From Myxococcus fulvus (GTDB taxonomy: Bacteria > Myxococcota > Myxococcia > Myxococcales > Myxococcaceae): a stretch of 64,000 bases of DNA. The notes beneath the pieces were generated by a model, which made no database searches, was not told the origin of the DNA, and saw only the letters and a program-made list of their open reading frames with translations. The stretch's first letter is position 1. Every line of letters begins with the position of its first letter. The stretch spans positions 310,001-374,000 of the forward strand of contig NZ_FOIB01000004.1 of assembly GCF_900111765.1 (NCBI RefSeq), in the 5' to 3' direction. The position numbers and the translations under genes were made by a program. Below, in pieces: positions 26,243-35,383 of the stretch.

Positions 26243-27064
26243 ATGTCCCGCCTCCGCCTCCGCGCAGTGCTCCTCACCCTCCTCGTCACCACGAGCGCGC
26301 TCGCGGCGCCTCCCAAGACACCCAAGCACCCGGGCTGTTTCCTCGTGATGAACCTGGACTCCGGCGAAGTCACACGCAACGGCGCGAAGCTGTGCGCCAC
26401 GCCGCTCGTCCCGGCCTCCACCTTCAAGGTGCCCCACGCGCTCATCGCCCTGGAGACCGGCGTCGTGTCGAGCGTGGACGAGGTGCGCAAGTGGGATGGC
26501 ACCCAGCACGCCATCTCCATGTGGAACCAGGACCAGACGCTCGACACCGCGATGCGCCGCTCGGCGCTGTGGGTCTTCCAGGGCACCGCGAAACAGATTG
26601 GCCGCGAGCGCATGGAGCAATGGCTCATGCGCCTGGACTACGGCAACCGAAAGGCCTCCGGCGACATCACCCGCTTCTGGCTGGGCGGCCCGCTGCGCAT
26701 CACCCCCGACGCGCAGCTCGACTTCCTCGCGCGCATGTACCGGGGCCAGCTCCTCGTCAGCCCCCGCGCCCTCGAGGCCGTCCAGGGCACGCTGGTCCAC
26801 GGCCCCGACACCGTCGCCAGCGTCCGTGACGGCCTCAACCTGGGAGGCCCCTGGAAGGACAACGCCGTCCTCAGCGCCAAGACAGGCTGGCACCTGGACG
26901 CCAAGGACGGAGACGTGATGTGGCTGGTGGGGCACGTGTCCTCCCCCAAGGGACGCCACGTCTTCGTCAGCGCCGTGAAGCAGCCGCCCGGCAGCAAGTC
27001 CCCGTCGCGGAACCTCGCCCTCCCCGCCGCCATCGAGGCGCTCCAGGCGCAAGGCCTGCTCTGA
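26243..27064 (+). CDS. Class D (OXA-type) beta-lactamase homologue
   Basis: 273 residues with a Sec signal (LLTLLVTTSALA) and CAGGAG upstream of ATG 26243. Serine beta-lactamase fold of class D: PASTFK (Ser59, Lys62), YGN (133-135), FWLGG and KTG (213-215). The second active-site motif, normally S-x-V as in SAVPVFQ of OXA-10, reads SALWVFQ (Ser107-Leu109), so the Val that packs against the carboxylated Lys is Leu. The surrounding match to OXA enzymes (IGRERMEQWL, DYGNRKASGDITRFWL) is strong. A periplasmic penicillin-hydrolysing enzyme is likely, but altered activity or a non-hydrolytic role is possible. Divergent from the CHAT gene. Confidence 0.88.
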   Translation: MSRLRLRAVLLTLLVTTSALAAPPKTPKHPGCFLVMNLDSGEVTRNGAKLCATPLVPASTFKVPHALIALETGVVSSVDEVRKWDGTQHAISMWNQDQTLDTAMRRSALWVFQGTAKQIGRERMEQWLMRLDYGNRKASGDITRFWLGGPLRITPDAQLDFLARMYRGQLLVSPRALEAVQGTLVHGPDTVASVRDGLNLGGPWKDNAVLSAKTGWHLDAKDGDVMWLVGHVSSPKGRHVFVSAVKQPPGSKSPSRNLALPAAIEALQAQGLL

Positions 27065-27083
27065 AGCCGCCCCGCAAAGACGA

Positions 27084-27114
27084 CGGGCCGCCCCCACATT
27101 CGGGAAGCGGCCCG
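27084..27114. terminator. Bidirectional terminator hairpin
   Basis: Perfect 8-bp stem CGGGCCGC (27084-27091) with GCGGCCCG (27107-27114), 15-nt loop, between the converging beta-lactamase and metK genes. Confidence 0.55.
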
Positions 27115-27143
27115 CGTCGAGACGGCCGGGTGTGTCAGCGACC

Positions 27144-28325
27144 TCAGACCGCCTTCAGGCGGCGGGAGCTGCTGGTGCTGTTGGCGGCGTCACGCAGGGC
27201 GTCCTTGCGGTCGGTGCGCTCCCAGGTGAACTCCTTCTCCGAGCGGCCGAAGTGACCGTACGCGGCGGTCTTCTGGTAGATGGGCCGCAGCAGGTCCAGG
27301 CCCTCGGTGATTTCGCGCGGACGCAGGCCGAACGTCTGGCGGATGGCCTTGGCGATGCGCTCCTCCGGGACGGTGGCGGTGCCGAACGTCTCCACCATCA
27401 CGCTGACCGGCTCGGCCACGCCGATGGCGTAGGACACCTGCACCTCGCAACGACGCGCCAGGCCCGCGGCCACGACGTTCTTCGCGATGTAGCGGCCCAT
27501 GTACGCCGCCGAGCGGTCCACCTTGGACGGGTCCTTGCCGCTGAACGCGCCGCCGCCGTGACGGCCCATGCCGCCGTAGGTGTCGACGATGATCTTCCGG
27601 CCCGTCAGGCCCGAGTCGCCCATGGGGCCACCCACCACGAACCGACCCGTGGGGTTGATGAAGAACTTCGTCTTGTTGTCGATGAGCTTCTTGGGGAGCG
27701 CCTTCGCGATGACGTCCTCGCGGATGGCCTCCTGGATGCGCTTGTTGGAGATGTCTTCCGCGTGCTGCGTGGACACCACCACCGCGTCGATGCGCACCGG
27801 GCGACCCTCGCGGTACTCCACCGTCACCTGGCTCTTGCCGTCCGGGCGCAGCCAGTCGTGCTGCTTGCGGCGCACATCGGCGAGCTTGCGCGTGAGCGCG
27901 TGCGCGTAGTGCAGCGGGGCGGGCATCAGCTCCGGCGTCTCGTCGCACGCGAAGCCGAACATCATGCCCTGGTCACCGGCGCCCTGGTCCTTCTTGTTGT
28001 CCACGCCGCGCGCGATGTCCTGGCTCTGGCCCTCGATGGCCACCATGACGCCGCACGTGTTGCCGTCGTAGCCCATCGAGCTGTCGGTGTAGCCGATCTT
28101 GCAGATGGTGCTGCGCACGATGCGCGGGATGTCCACGTAGGTGTTCGTCGTCACCTCACCCGCGACGATGGCCAGACCCGTCTTCACCAGCGTCTCCACC
28201 GCGACGCGGGCCTGGGGGTCCTTGGCGATGATGGCATCCAGGACACCGTCGGAGATCTGGTCGGCGATCTTGTCCGGGTGGCCCTCGGTGACGGATTCAG
28301 ACGTGAAGAGGAAGTCGGTAGGCAT
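27144..28325 (-). CDS. metK: S-adenosylmethionine synthetase
   Basis: 393 residues from ATG 28325. Makes S-adenosylmethionine from methionine and ATP. Signatures intact: [19 protein letters not shown] at the N-terminus, the methionine loop region [12 protein letters not shown], and [19 protein letters not shown]. Length is normal. The C-terminus has a short Ser/Arg tail ending LKAV. It is a monocistronic minus-strand gene with a 230-bp divergent upstream region; no SAM-sensing riboswitch could be folded by eye. Confidence 0.97.
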   Translation of the reverse strand: MPTDFLFTSESVTEGHPDKIADQISDGVLDAIIAKDPQARVAVETLVKTGLAIVAGEVTTNTYVDIPRIVRSTICKIGYTDSSMGYDGNTCGVMVAIEGQSQDIARGVDNKKDQGAGDQGMMFGFACDETPELMPAPLHYAHALTRKLADVRRKQHDWLRPDGKSQVTVEYREGRPVRIDAVVVSTQHAEDISNKRIQEAIREDVIAKALPKKLIDNKTKFFINPTGRFVVGGPMGDSGLTGRKIIVDTYGGMGRHGGGAFSGKDPSKVDRSAAYMGRYIAKNVVAAGLARRCEVQVSYAIGVAEPVSVMVETFGTATVPEERIAKAIRQTFGLRPREITEGLDLLRPIYQKTAAYGHFGRSEKEFTWERTDRKDALRDAANSTSSSRRLKAV

Positions 28326-28369
28326 GTCGGCTCTATGAAAGAAGGAGGCGCATACGACGCGCGAAGGGC

Positions 28370-28431
28370 AGGACACTAAAGTGTGGTCCTGGGGGAGTCA
28401 AACAGCCATCAATGCCCGCGCATTCGCGGGC
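28370..28431 (-). promoter_or_regulatory. Dyads upstream of metK
   Basis: Two dyads lie 45-106 nt upstream of the metK start: an imperfect AGGACACT/AGTGTCCT-type dyad (28370-28390) and a perfect 7-bp hairpin GCCCGCG-CATT-CGCGGGC (28414-28431). They may be an operator and a leader hairpin; neither matches a SAM riboswitch core that I can recognise. Confidence 0.3.
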
Positions 28432-28555
28432 GCCCCCTGGGCAAACGGGCATGGTTGGAAGCCCTCGCCCCGCATGGGGATGAATTTCGCGAGGCGCCCG
28501 ACGTTCTCCTGGGCTAACAGAACGCCGAGCAATCCCGTTGGAGGACTCGCCCGAC

Positions 28556-29131
28556 ATGAACACCCGCTTCCGTACCCTCTCCCTCCTGGTCGCCTTCGCC
28601 TTCGCACTGCCCGCGGCCGCCGCGGCGCCGAAGAAGGACGACCCGGTCGTCAAGCCCGTGAAGACGGTGGTGTCGTCCGTGCGCTACGAGCGGGACGCCG
28701 CCGCGCTCAAGCTCTTCGGCGGTGAGGAGCAGGGCAAGTACCTGCTCGGCGACGAGTGGGCCAAGGGGACCGACGAGCAGCGCAAGGAGTTCGTCAGTCT
28801 CTTCCACGGCCTGTTCGCGAAGATCGCCTTCCCGCGCGTGCGCGAGAACTTCAAGTCGCTGGAGGACATCGTCTACTCGCCCGCCGAGGTGAACGGCGGC
28901 GAGGCCACGGTGGACTCGGTCGTCTTCATCAAGCACCCGCTGAAGACGCAGGAGATGAAGCTGAAGTACCGCCTGGTGAAGGACGCGGCCGCGTGGAAGG
29001 TGGTCGACGTGACGGTGCTCGGCTCCTCCATGCTCCAGGACATCCGCGACACGCAGGTGCAGCCGCTGCTCAAGCAGGGCGGGTGGGACCTGCTGCTGGG
29101 CCGCATGCGGCAGGAACTGGCGAAGAAGTAG
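28556..29131 (+). CDS. MlaC/Ttg2D-like periplasmic protein
   Basis: 191 residues from ATG 28556 behind TTGGAGGA. Signal peptide ends near PAAAAA. The mature protein has the MlaC pattern: long helical N-terminal part, VNGGEATVDSVVF strand, MKLKYRLVKDAAAWKVVDVTVLGSSMLQDIR and a final GGWDLLLGRMRQEL helix. MlaC proteins shuttle phospholipid between outer and inner membrane. No mlaE/F/D genes adjoin it, so it is a detached copy; the stem at 29148-29179 probably ends its transcript. Confidence 0.82.
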   Translation: MNTRFRTLSLLVAFAFALPAAAAAPKKDDPVVKPVKTVVSSVRYERDAAALKLFGGEEQGKYLLGDEWAKGTDEQRKEFVSLFHGLFAKIAFPRVRENFKSLEDIVYSPAEVNGGEATVDSVVFIKHPLKTQEMKLKYRLVKDAAAWKVVDVTVLGSSMLQDIRDTQVQPLLKQGGWDLLLGRMRQELAKK

Positions 29132-29147
29132 CCGCCGAGCCCACTCC

Positions 29148-29179
29148 CGGCGACCAGGCCACCAGGCCCCAGGTCGCCG
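29148..29179 (+). terminator. Terminator-like hairpin
   Basis: Perfect 8-bp stem CGGCGACC (29148-29155) with GGTCGCCG (29172-29179), 16-nt loop, 16 nt after the stop of the MlaC-like gene. No T-run. Confidence 0.45.
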
Positions 29180-29239
29180 GAGGGGTTCCGAGGGGATGCC
29201 GGGCTGGCGTAGTCTGGCCCTCCCCCTCTGGCCTGGTTG

Positions 29240-31384
29240 ATGACCGCCTCCCTCTCCGTCCCACCCCCGAGCCGCTCCCCGCACGGCCCCTCCGAGCGCG
29301 AGGTGGACGCGTTCTGCATGCAGTACGCGCCCCGCGCGCCGGGCCACCCCGCCGTGCGCGACCTGTACCGGCTCCTGCGCGACGTCCCCGAGGACGGCCT
29401 GGAGGCGCGGCTCGCCTGGGTGGAGCGGTGGATGGCGTGGCTGCGCGAGCGCCTCCCCGCGCACGCCCTGGTGGACGAGGCCGAGCCGGAGCAGCCCCCC
29501 GCCGACGCGCGCCTGGCGCTGATGGTGCGCGTGCTGGAAGGCGAGAGCGCCATGCGCGCGAGCCTCACCGCCCTGGTGTCCGGCGTGTGCGACGGCAGCC
29601 GGGGCCTGAAGCTCTTCGCCCAGGTGGGCCTGCCCGCGGGCCAGGGCTTCTTCGCGGAGGCGTCCGACCGGCTGGCCCGCGCGGTGCTGCCCGCGCCGCC
29701 CGAGCCCGGCAAGCTGTCGGAGCTGCTCCTGCGGCTGTTCCCCGTGCCCGAGGACGCCCGGTGGCTTCTGCACCTGTCGCCCGCCCTGCTCGCGAAGCTG
29801 TCCTCGTTGGTGGGCGAGCCGCGTCCCCCCATGCCCCAGCCGGGCGCCCGCGTGCGCGCGGACCTGATGGACGCGCTGTTGCTGCTGGCCCTCCAGACGG
29901 CGGCGCTGGGCACTACGGAGGACGTGAGGGACCGCGCGCCGGAGACATCCCTGCGCGCCTCGCCCTTCCTGCGGCTGCGGCTGGTGTGCGACGCGGTGCT
30001 GGCGCGCGACGCGGCCCAGGACACGCTGCGGGACTTGAGCACGTGCGTGGACGACTGCCGAAAGGTGGTGGGCAGCGTGTCCCGGCACCTGGAGGAGGCG
30101 GGCGTCAGCGTGGACCTGGTGTACCGGCTGGAGCGCATCCGCCGGAGCCTGGAGCGCATGGAGGCCATCGCCCGGGTGCTGGGCGCGCCCCGGGGTGAGC
30201 CGCGCTGGCGCGAGGCCCTGGGCCTGTTGTCGGACCTGCTCAGGCGAGCGCACGCGGACCGCTCCGTGGTGGAGCTGGCGCGGCGCAACGTGCGGATGCT
30301 GGCGCGCAAGATCATCGAGCGCGCGGGCCACTCGGGCGAGCACTACATCACCACCACGCGCCCGGAGTTCCACGCCATGGTGCACTCCGCGGCGGGGGGC
30401 GGCGTGGTGACGGCCCTGGCCGTGGCTGGCAAGTTCCTCATCACCGCGGTGCCGCTCGCGCCCCTCTTCGCGCTGCTCGGCGTGGGGCTCAACTACGCGG
30501 TCGCCTTCATGCTCATCCAGGCGCTGGGCTTCACGCTGGCCACCAAGCAGCCCTCCGTCACGGCGGCCACGCTCGCGGGCGCCATCGGCGAGGGGGCGCG
30601 CGGAGACCGGCTCTCCAGCCTGGTGGACATCATCCCGCGCATCACCCGCTCCCAGCTCGCCGCCTTCGCGGGCAACCTGGGCTGCGTGCTGCCCGCCGCC
30701 GTCGTGCTGGCCCTGCTGTGGCAGGTGGCCACGGGGCACCCGTTCCTGAGCCCCGCCAAGGCCCAGGCCACGGTGGCCTCCATGCACCCGTGGAAGAGCG
30801 GCGCGCTGTTGTACGCGGCCCTCACGGGCGTGCTGCTGTGGCTGTCCAGCGTGGCGGGCGGGTGGCTGGAGAACTTCGTGGTGTACCGGCGGCTGCCGGA
30901 GGCGCTCGCGCACCACCGGGTGGCGCGGCGGCTCTTCGGGGACAAGGGCGCGCGTCGGCTGGCGGAGGGGCTGGCGCACACGGCCTCCGGTATTGGCACC
31001 AACGTGACGCTGGGCTTCCTGCTGGCGCTGATGACGATATTGGGGCGCTTCGTGGGGCTGCCCCTGGACATCCGCCACGTCACCTTCGCGCTCGGCGGCC
31101 TGGCCATGGCGGGCGCGGCGCTGGGCCCGCATGGGGTGCTCCAGCCGGACTTCCTGTGGGCGCTCGTGGGCGTGGGGCTCATCGGCGTCATGAACTTCAC
31201 GGTGTCCTTCAGCCTGGCCCTGGGGGTGGCGGTGCGCGCGCGCGACGTGCCCACCGCGGAGGCCCTGCCGTTCCTGCGGGCGGTCGTCGCCCGCTTCCTC
31301 TCGGCCCCCCGCTCCTTCTTCCTGCCCCCCGGGGAACCCCCGGCGCTCCCGGCCGCCCCCGCCCTGGAGCACGGCCGCTCCTGA
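29240..31384 (+). CDS. PF10136 membrane protein (often labelled site-specific recombinase)
   Basis: 714 residues from ATG 29240 (a TTG lies just before it). The N-terminal third to half is helical and soluble; from about residue 390 several membrane helices follow (VTALAVAGKFLITAVPLAPLF, LNYAVAFMLIQALGF, VLPAAVVLALLWQVA and a C-terminal set). The motif FTLATKQPSVTAATLA and the overall plan fit the PF10136 family, whose recombinase name has no support from any integrase or resolvase motif here. Most likely an inner-membrane protein of unknown function. Confidence 0.8.
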   Translation: MTASLSVPPPSRSPHGPSEREVDAFCMQYAPRAPGHPAVRDLYRLLRDVPEDGLEARLAWVERWMAWLRERLPAHALVDEAEPEQPPADARLALMVRVLEGESAMRASLTALVSGVCDGSRGLKLFAQVGLPAGQGFFAEASDRLARAVLPAPPEPGKLSELLLRLFPVPEDARWLLHLSPALLAKLSSLVGEPRPPMPQPGARVRADLMDALLLLALQTAALGTTEDVRDRAPETSLRASPFLRLRLVCDAVLARDAAQDTLRDLSTCVDDCRKVVGSVSRHLEEAGVSVDLVYRLERIRRSLERMEAIARVLGAPRGEPRWREALGLLSDLLRRAHADRSVVELARRNVRMLARKIIERAGHSGEHYITTTRPEFHAMVHSAAGGGVVTALAVAGKFLITAVPLAPLFALLGVGLNYAVAFMLIQALGFTLATKQPSVTAATLAGAIGEGARGDRLSSLVDIIPRITRSQLAAFAGNLGCVLPAAVVLALLWQVATGHPFLSPAKAQATVASMHPWKSGALLYAALTGVLLWLSSVAGGWLENFVVYRRLPEALAHHRVARRLFGDKGARRLAEGLAHTASGIGTNVTLGFLLALMTILGRFVGLPLDIRHVTFALGGLAMAGAALGPHGVLQPDFLWALVGVGLIGVMNFTVSFSLALGVAVRARDVPTAEALPFLRAVVARFLSAPRSFFLPPGEPPALPAAPALEHGRS

Positions 31385-31496
31385 CGGGGCGATTATTCCC
31401 AGGGTTCGAGCGGGCCTTCCTTCGTGGCCCGGGAGCCGGCCGGGCAGGTCATGCCGCGCTTCCGGGGCCGGGCGTTTGCCGCTAGGGTCGCCGCGA

Positions 31497-34175
31497 ATGA
31501 GCGGCGCTCCTCGAAACCCGAACTCCCATTCTCGCTTCGCCTACAGCTTCGCGAGGCTCCTGGTCCGCCGGCCCGGCACCGTCCTGGCCGTGCTGCTGAC
31601 GCTGCTGGCCGTGTCCACCTGGGCCACGCTGAAGCTGCGCATCAACTCGAACCAGCTCGACCTCATCTCCCAGGACCTCCAGGAGGTGAAGGACGTCAAG
31701 CAGGTCATCGACATGGTGGGCGGCAGCGGCTTCCTGATGCTGGCCCTGCGGTCGACGGACGAGGCCGCCATGAAGCGCACGGCGGACGACATCGCCGGCA
31801 TGCTCCAGGCGGACAAGGAGCACGTGCGCACCGTCAGCTACAAGCTGCCGGTCGAGTTCATCCAGCAGAACATGGTCCTCTTCGTGAAGACGGAGGACCT
31901 GGTGGAAGGCAAGCGCCGCATCATGGCCTTCCTCGAGGACAAGCTGCGCCGCAGCAATCCCTTCTACATCGACATGGGCGCCACCAAGCCCGTGGAGCTG
32001 AACCTCCAGGACCTGGTCGACAAGTACTCGTCCGTCGGCAAGAAGAGCATCCGCGACGACTACAACATCTCCGCCGACAAGAAGATGGTGCTCATCCTCA
32101 TCAAGCCGATGTGGGACACCACGGAGATTGGCAAGACGAAGGACTACCTCGACAAGCTCAACAAGGACCTGGCCGCGTACTCCACGCAGGCCGGCAAGCC
32201 GAAGCTCGTCGAGGACTACAAGCGGATGGGCGACGCCAACACCATCGCCTACGGCTACACCGGCTCGTACAAGACGACGGTGGATGACTCGTTCGCGATC
32301 GAGGAGTCGCTGGAGCCCGTCACCATCATCGCGCTGGTCACCATCTTCCTCATCACCATCGTCTTCTTCCGGAAGCTGGCGCCCACGTTCATCGTGGTGA
32401 GCGGCACGGTGATTGGGACCATCTACACGCTGGGCTTCACCTACGCGACGATTGGTGAGCTCAACATGATCACGTCCATCCTGGGCGGCATCCTGATGGG
32501 CTTCGGCATCGACTACGGCATCCACTTCACCTTCCGCACGCGGCTGGAGCTGGGCGCGGGCAAGCCGTACGACGAGGCCATCGTGGACGCCTTCGTCAAC
32601 GCGGGCCGCCCGGCGGCGGTGGCGGCGGTGGTGACGGGTGGCTCGTTCTTCGTGCTGATGGTGAGCGAGTTCCGCGGCTTCAGCCAGTTCGGCTTCCTGG
32701 CCGGCTGCGGCACGCTCATCCTGGGCCTGACGCTGTTCGTGTGGAGCGCGGCGCTGCTGGCGCTGTTCGGCCGCATCAACCCGGCGTGGCCCAAGAAGCT
32801 CATCGGCGAGATGAAGCCGCCGCCGGCCGTCTCCTCCAGCGGCCAGGAGCTGCGCATCCCCCGCCCCGGCCTGGTGCTGGGCGTGAGCACCGCGCTCGTC
32901 GCGCTCATCTGCGCGGCGGCCGTCCCCTGGGCCGGCACGGGCGAGCCCCCCGAGGGCAACCTGAGCTTCTTCGAGCGCGTGAAGCACGGCGTGGGCTTCA
33001 ACTACAACACCCGCGCGCTCATCCCGGACGGCATGTCGTCGGTGCTGCTGCAGGACGAGATCAACGCCCGCTTCAACATCTCCAGCGACCCCATGGCCAT
33101 CTACACCAAGGACCTGGACGAGGCGGAGGGCATCTACCGCGAGCTGACCCAGAACCCGGAGAAGTACCCGTCCATCGACCAGGTGGTGAGCGTCTTCACC
33201 TTCGTGCCGCCGGAGGCCACGGCCCAGGCCAACGAGAAGGTGCTCCAAGAGTGGAAGCAGGACATGGAGAACCTGGAGGCGCGTGGGTTCTCCATCGCCG
33301 CGCTGCCGCCGGAGATGCAGGAGAACGCCGCCTTCTTCATGAAGGTGCTCGACGCGAAGCCCTTCGACGTGCACGGCGTGCCGGCCAACTACAAGAGCCA
33401 GTTCCAGAACCTGCCCAGCGCGCAGCCGGAGAACCGCGGCTGGCTGACGTTCATCTACTCGAGCGTGGACCTGTTCGACGGCCAGAAGATGATGCAGTTC
33501 GCCGACGAGACGCGCGCCATCCGCGCCACGTACCACCCGGGCCGCTTCGACAAGGATGAGTTCGACCCGCAGGGGCCGACGGCGCAGAAGGAGTTCCGCG
33601 CCGCGGGCGCCACGCAGCTGTACGCGAAGCTGGCGCGCATCGTCCTCTGGGACGGCAAGGTGACGGTGGTGCTCACCGCGCTGTGGATCCTGGCGATGCA
33701 CTTCCTGGACTTCCGCAACGCGAAGCTGGCGCTGGCGTCCGTGATTCCGCTGGGCGTGGGCGTGGCGATGATGCTGGGCATCATGTCGCTCGTGGGCCTG
33801 CGGCTGAACTTCATGAACATCATCATCCTGCCCATCCTCCTGGGCTTCGGGGTGAGCCACGGCCTGTACCTGCTGCACCGCTTCCTGGAAGGCACCTCCC
33901 CGCTCGTCGCGCTCAGGAGCGTGGGCGCGGCGGTGGCGTCCTCCACGCTGACGGCGGTGGCGGGCTTCGCGGCGCTCCTGGCCGCGGCGCACAACGGCCT
34001 GCGCTCCATGGGCATGGTGGCCTGCATCGGCCTCATCACCACGCTGGTGGTGTCCTTCACCGTGCTGGCCGCGGTGATGCAGCTCATGCATGACCGCCGC
34101 AAGCGCGAGTCCCCGCCGGGCGACGGCACGGGCAGCGCGTCCGGCGGCGAGGATGGCTCGACGCGGGCGGCCTGA
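31497..34175 (+). CDS. RND/MMPL-superfamily transporter
   Basis: 892 residues from ATG 31497. Two repeats, each a first helix, a large periplasmic domain and a block of membrane helices. Repeat 1 carries GFGIDYGIHFTFRTRLE and repeat 2 LGFGVSHGLYLLHRFLEG, the paired Patched/MMPL signatures; FRGFSQFGFLAGCGTLILGL is also family-typical. Members export lipids, hopanoids or other hydrophobic molecules using proton motive force. No membrane-fusion protein or outer-membrane channel adjoins it, consistent with the MMPL/HpnN-like branch and not a tripartite drug pump. Substrate unknown. Confidence 0.9.
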   Translation: MSGAPRNPNSHSRFAYSFARLLVRRPGTVLAVLLTLLAVSTWATLKLRINSNQLDLISQDLQEVKDVKQVIDMVGGSGFLMLALRSTDEAAMKRTADDIAGMLQADKEHVRTVSYKLPVEFIQQNMVLFVKTEDLVEGKRRIMAFLEDKLRRSNPFYIDMGATKPVELNLQDLVDKYSSVGKKSIRDDYNISADKKMVLILIKPMWDTTEIGKTKDYLDKLNKDLAAYSTQAGKPKLVEDYKRMGDANTIAYGYTGSYKTTVDDSFAIEESLEPVTIIALVTIFLITIVFFRKLAPTFIVVSGTVIGTIYTLGFTYATIGELNMITSILGGILMGFGIDYGIHFTFRTRLELGAGKPYDEAIVDAFVNAGRPAAVAAVVTGGSFFVLMVSEFRGFSQFGFLAGCGTLILGLTLFVWSAALLALFGRINPAWPKKLIGEMKPPPAVSSSGQELRIPRPGLVLGVSTALVALICAAAVPWAGTGEPPEGNLSFFERVKHGVGFNYNTRALIPDGMSSVLLQDEINARFNISSDPMAIYTKDLDEAEGIYRELTQNPEKYPSIDQVVSVFTFVPPEATAQANEKVLQEWKQDMENLEARGFSIAALPPEMQENAAFFMKVLDAKPFDVHGVPANYKSQFQNLPSAQPENRGWLTFIYSSVDLFDGQKMMQFADETRAIRATYHPGRFDKDEFDPQGPTAQKEFRAAGATQLYAKLARIVLWDGKVTVVLTALWILAMHFLDFRNAKLALASVIPLGVGVAMMLGIMSLVGLRLNFMNIIILPILLGFGVSHGLYLLHRFLEGTSPLVALRSVGAAVASSTLTAVAGFAALLAAAHNGLRSMGMVACIGLITTLVVSFTVLAAVMQLMHDRRKRESPPGDGTGSASGGEDGSTRAA

Positions 34176-34213
34176 GCAGCGGGGCACCCACGTCACACAA
34201 CGCGCGGTAACGA

Positions 34214-34244
34214 GGCCCCCTCTCCTTCGTGAGGACAGGGGGCC
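34214..34244 (+). terminator. Terminator-like hairpin
   Basis: Stem GGCCCCCT (34214-34221) with AGGGGGCC (34237-34244) between the transporter and the lipoprotein gene, 39 nt after the transporter stop. Confidence 0.5.
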
Positions 34245-34260
34245 GGGAGAGGGAGACATC

Positions 34261-34860
34261 ATGAAGCTGATGCGATGGGCGCCCGTGCTCGGGCTGGGAC
34301 TGCTCGCGGGCTGCTCCGCGGTGAAGAGCCACCGCGTGCGTCCGGACTACGCGCAGGTGGACCGCAAGGAGACCAAGCGGCTGGTGGTGGTGGCGCAGCC
34401 CCTGCCGGACGAGAAGCCCGCGGTGGGGGAGCTGTGGAGCCTCATCGCCCGCCAGTGGGTGAACCAGAACCGCGACTTCATCGTGAAGGACAACGTCGCG
34501 CTGCCCGGCCGCCCCACGGACACCACCTTCAAGGAGCTGTGCACCGAGGGCGTGGAGGGCGTGCTCTGGCTGGACCCCACCATCCAGCTCAAGGGCGACG
34601 GCGCGGAGGCCGAGGTGAAGGCGCAGCTGCTGCGCTGCCGTGACGGCGAGGAGGTCTGGGCGGCCCAGGCCGCGGGGAGCTGGGGCTCGCGCGACGAGGA
34701 CTACGCGGCGCGGGTGACGAAGTTCAGCCAGGAGCTGGGCGAGGAGGTGGCACCGTACGTCGTGCCCACCACCAAGCTGCTCGCCGCCACGCTCGACACG
34801 CTGCCCAATCCCGAACTCACCGAAGCGGACAAGGACGAGAAAATCGAGCTGGGTGAGTAG
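34261..34860 (+). CDS. Lipoprotein, MXAN_6521/LA_1396-like
   Basis: 199 residues from ATG 34261 with GGGAGAGGGAG upstream. Lipobox GLGLLAGCSA, then a domain with KETKRLVVVAQPLPDEKPAVG and LIARQWVNQNRDFIV, which I recall from a conserved lipoprotein family of myxobacteria and Leptospira. The C-terminus is acidic. Probably outer-membrane or inner-membrane anchored; no biochemical function known. Followed by mgtC after 12 nt. Confidence 0.72.
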   Translation: MKLMRWAPVLGLGLLAGCSAVKSHRVRPDYAQVDRKETKRLVVVAQPLPDEKPAVGELWSLIARQWVNQNRDFIVKDNVALPGRPTDTTFKELCTEGVEGVLWLDPTIQLKGDGAEAEVKAQLLRCRDGEEVWAAQAAGSWGSRDEDYAARVTKFSQELGEEVAPYVVPTTKLLAATLDTLPNPELTEADKDEKIELGE

Positions 34861-34872
34861 GTTCCTCCCATC

Positions 34873-35379
34873 GTGGAGGAGAAGCTCATCGTCATGAGGC
34901 TGGGGGTCGCGGCGCTCTTGGGCGCCGTGCTCGGCCTGGAGCGCGAGCTCAACGGCCAGGCCGCGGGGCTGCGCACCCACATCATCGTGTCGCTGGGGGC
35001 GTGCCTCTTCACGCTCGCCGGCATCTTCGTCGAGACGGCCCTGGGGCAGGACTCGCCCAAAGGCTCGCAGGCGGACATCAGCCGCATCGCCAGCCAGGTG
35101 GTGGTGGGCATCGGCTTCCTGGGCGCGGGCGCCATCATCCGCGACAACGGCCACGTGAAGGGGCTGACGACGGCGGCCAACCTGTGGCTCACCGCGTCCG
35201 TGGGGCTCGCGGTGGGCATGGGCTTCCACTGGGCGGCCGTCACCACGGTGGTCATCGCCCTGGTGGCGCTGGCGGGCCTGCGCCCCCTGGAGAAGGCCAT
35301 CCGCAGGCACCGCGCTCGCCGAGGCCTGAAGGTGGAGGGCCGCGTCCCCGAGCCCTCGGATGACGAGAGCCCGGAGTAA
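34873..35379 (+). CDS. MgtC/SapB-family membrane protein
   Basis: 168 residues from GTG 34873 (an ATG at 34894 is the alternative). The MgtC/SapB signature is plain: RLGVAALLGAVLGLERE, AAGLRTHIIVSLGACLF, and VVVGIGFLGAGAIIRDNGHVKGLTTAANLW. Four to five membrane helices and a short charged tail. In other bacteria the family affects magnesium starvation, membrane potential and virulence. It lacks the long C-terminal ACT-like domain of Salmonella MgtC. Likely co-transcribed with the upstream lipoprotein; converges on the PRC-barrel gene with only a few bases between. Confidence 0.92.
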   Translation: MEEKLIVMRLGVAALLGAVLGLERELNGQAAGLRTHIIVSLGACLFTLAGIFVETALGQDSPKGSQADISRIASQVVVGIGFLGAGAIIRDNGHVKGLTTAANLWLTASVGLAVGMGFHWAAVTTVVIALVALAGLRPLEKAIRRHRARRGLKVEGRVPEPSDDESPE

Positions 35380-35383
35380 GGCC

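Noticed and set aside
28326..28555. SAM riboswitch upstream of metK
   Set aside because: No recognisable SAM-I, SAM-II or SAH core sequence could be aligned by eye; only simple hairpins are present.
29240..31384. Site-specific recombinase
   Set aside because: The PF10136 label suggests this, but there is no integrase Tyr, resolvase Ser or DNA-binding motif, and the second half is transmembrane. Kept as a membrane protein.
28514..34262. Two minus-strand open frames of over 900 codons opposite the MlaC/PF10136 and RND genes
   Set aside because: Same reason: complementary-strand artefacts, with His/Arg/Gln-rich low-complexity translations.
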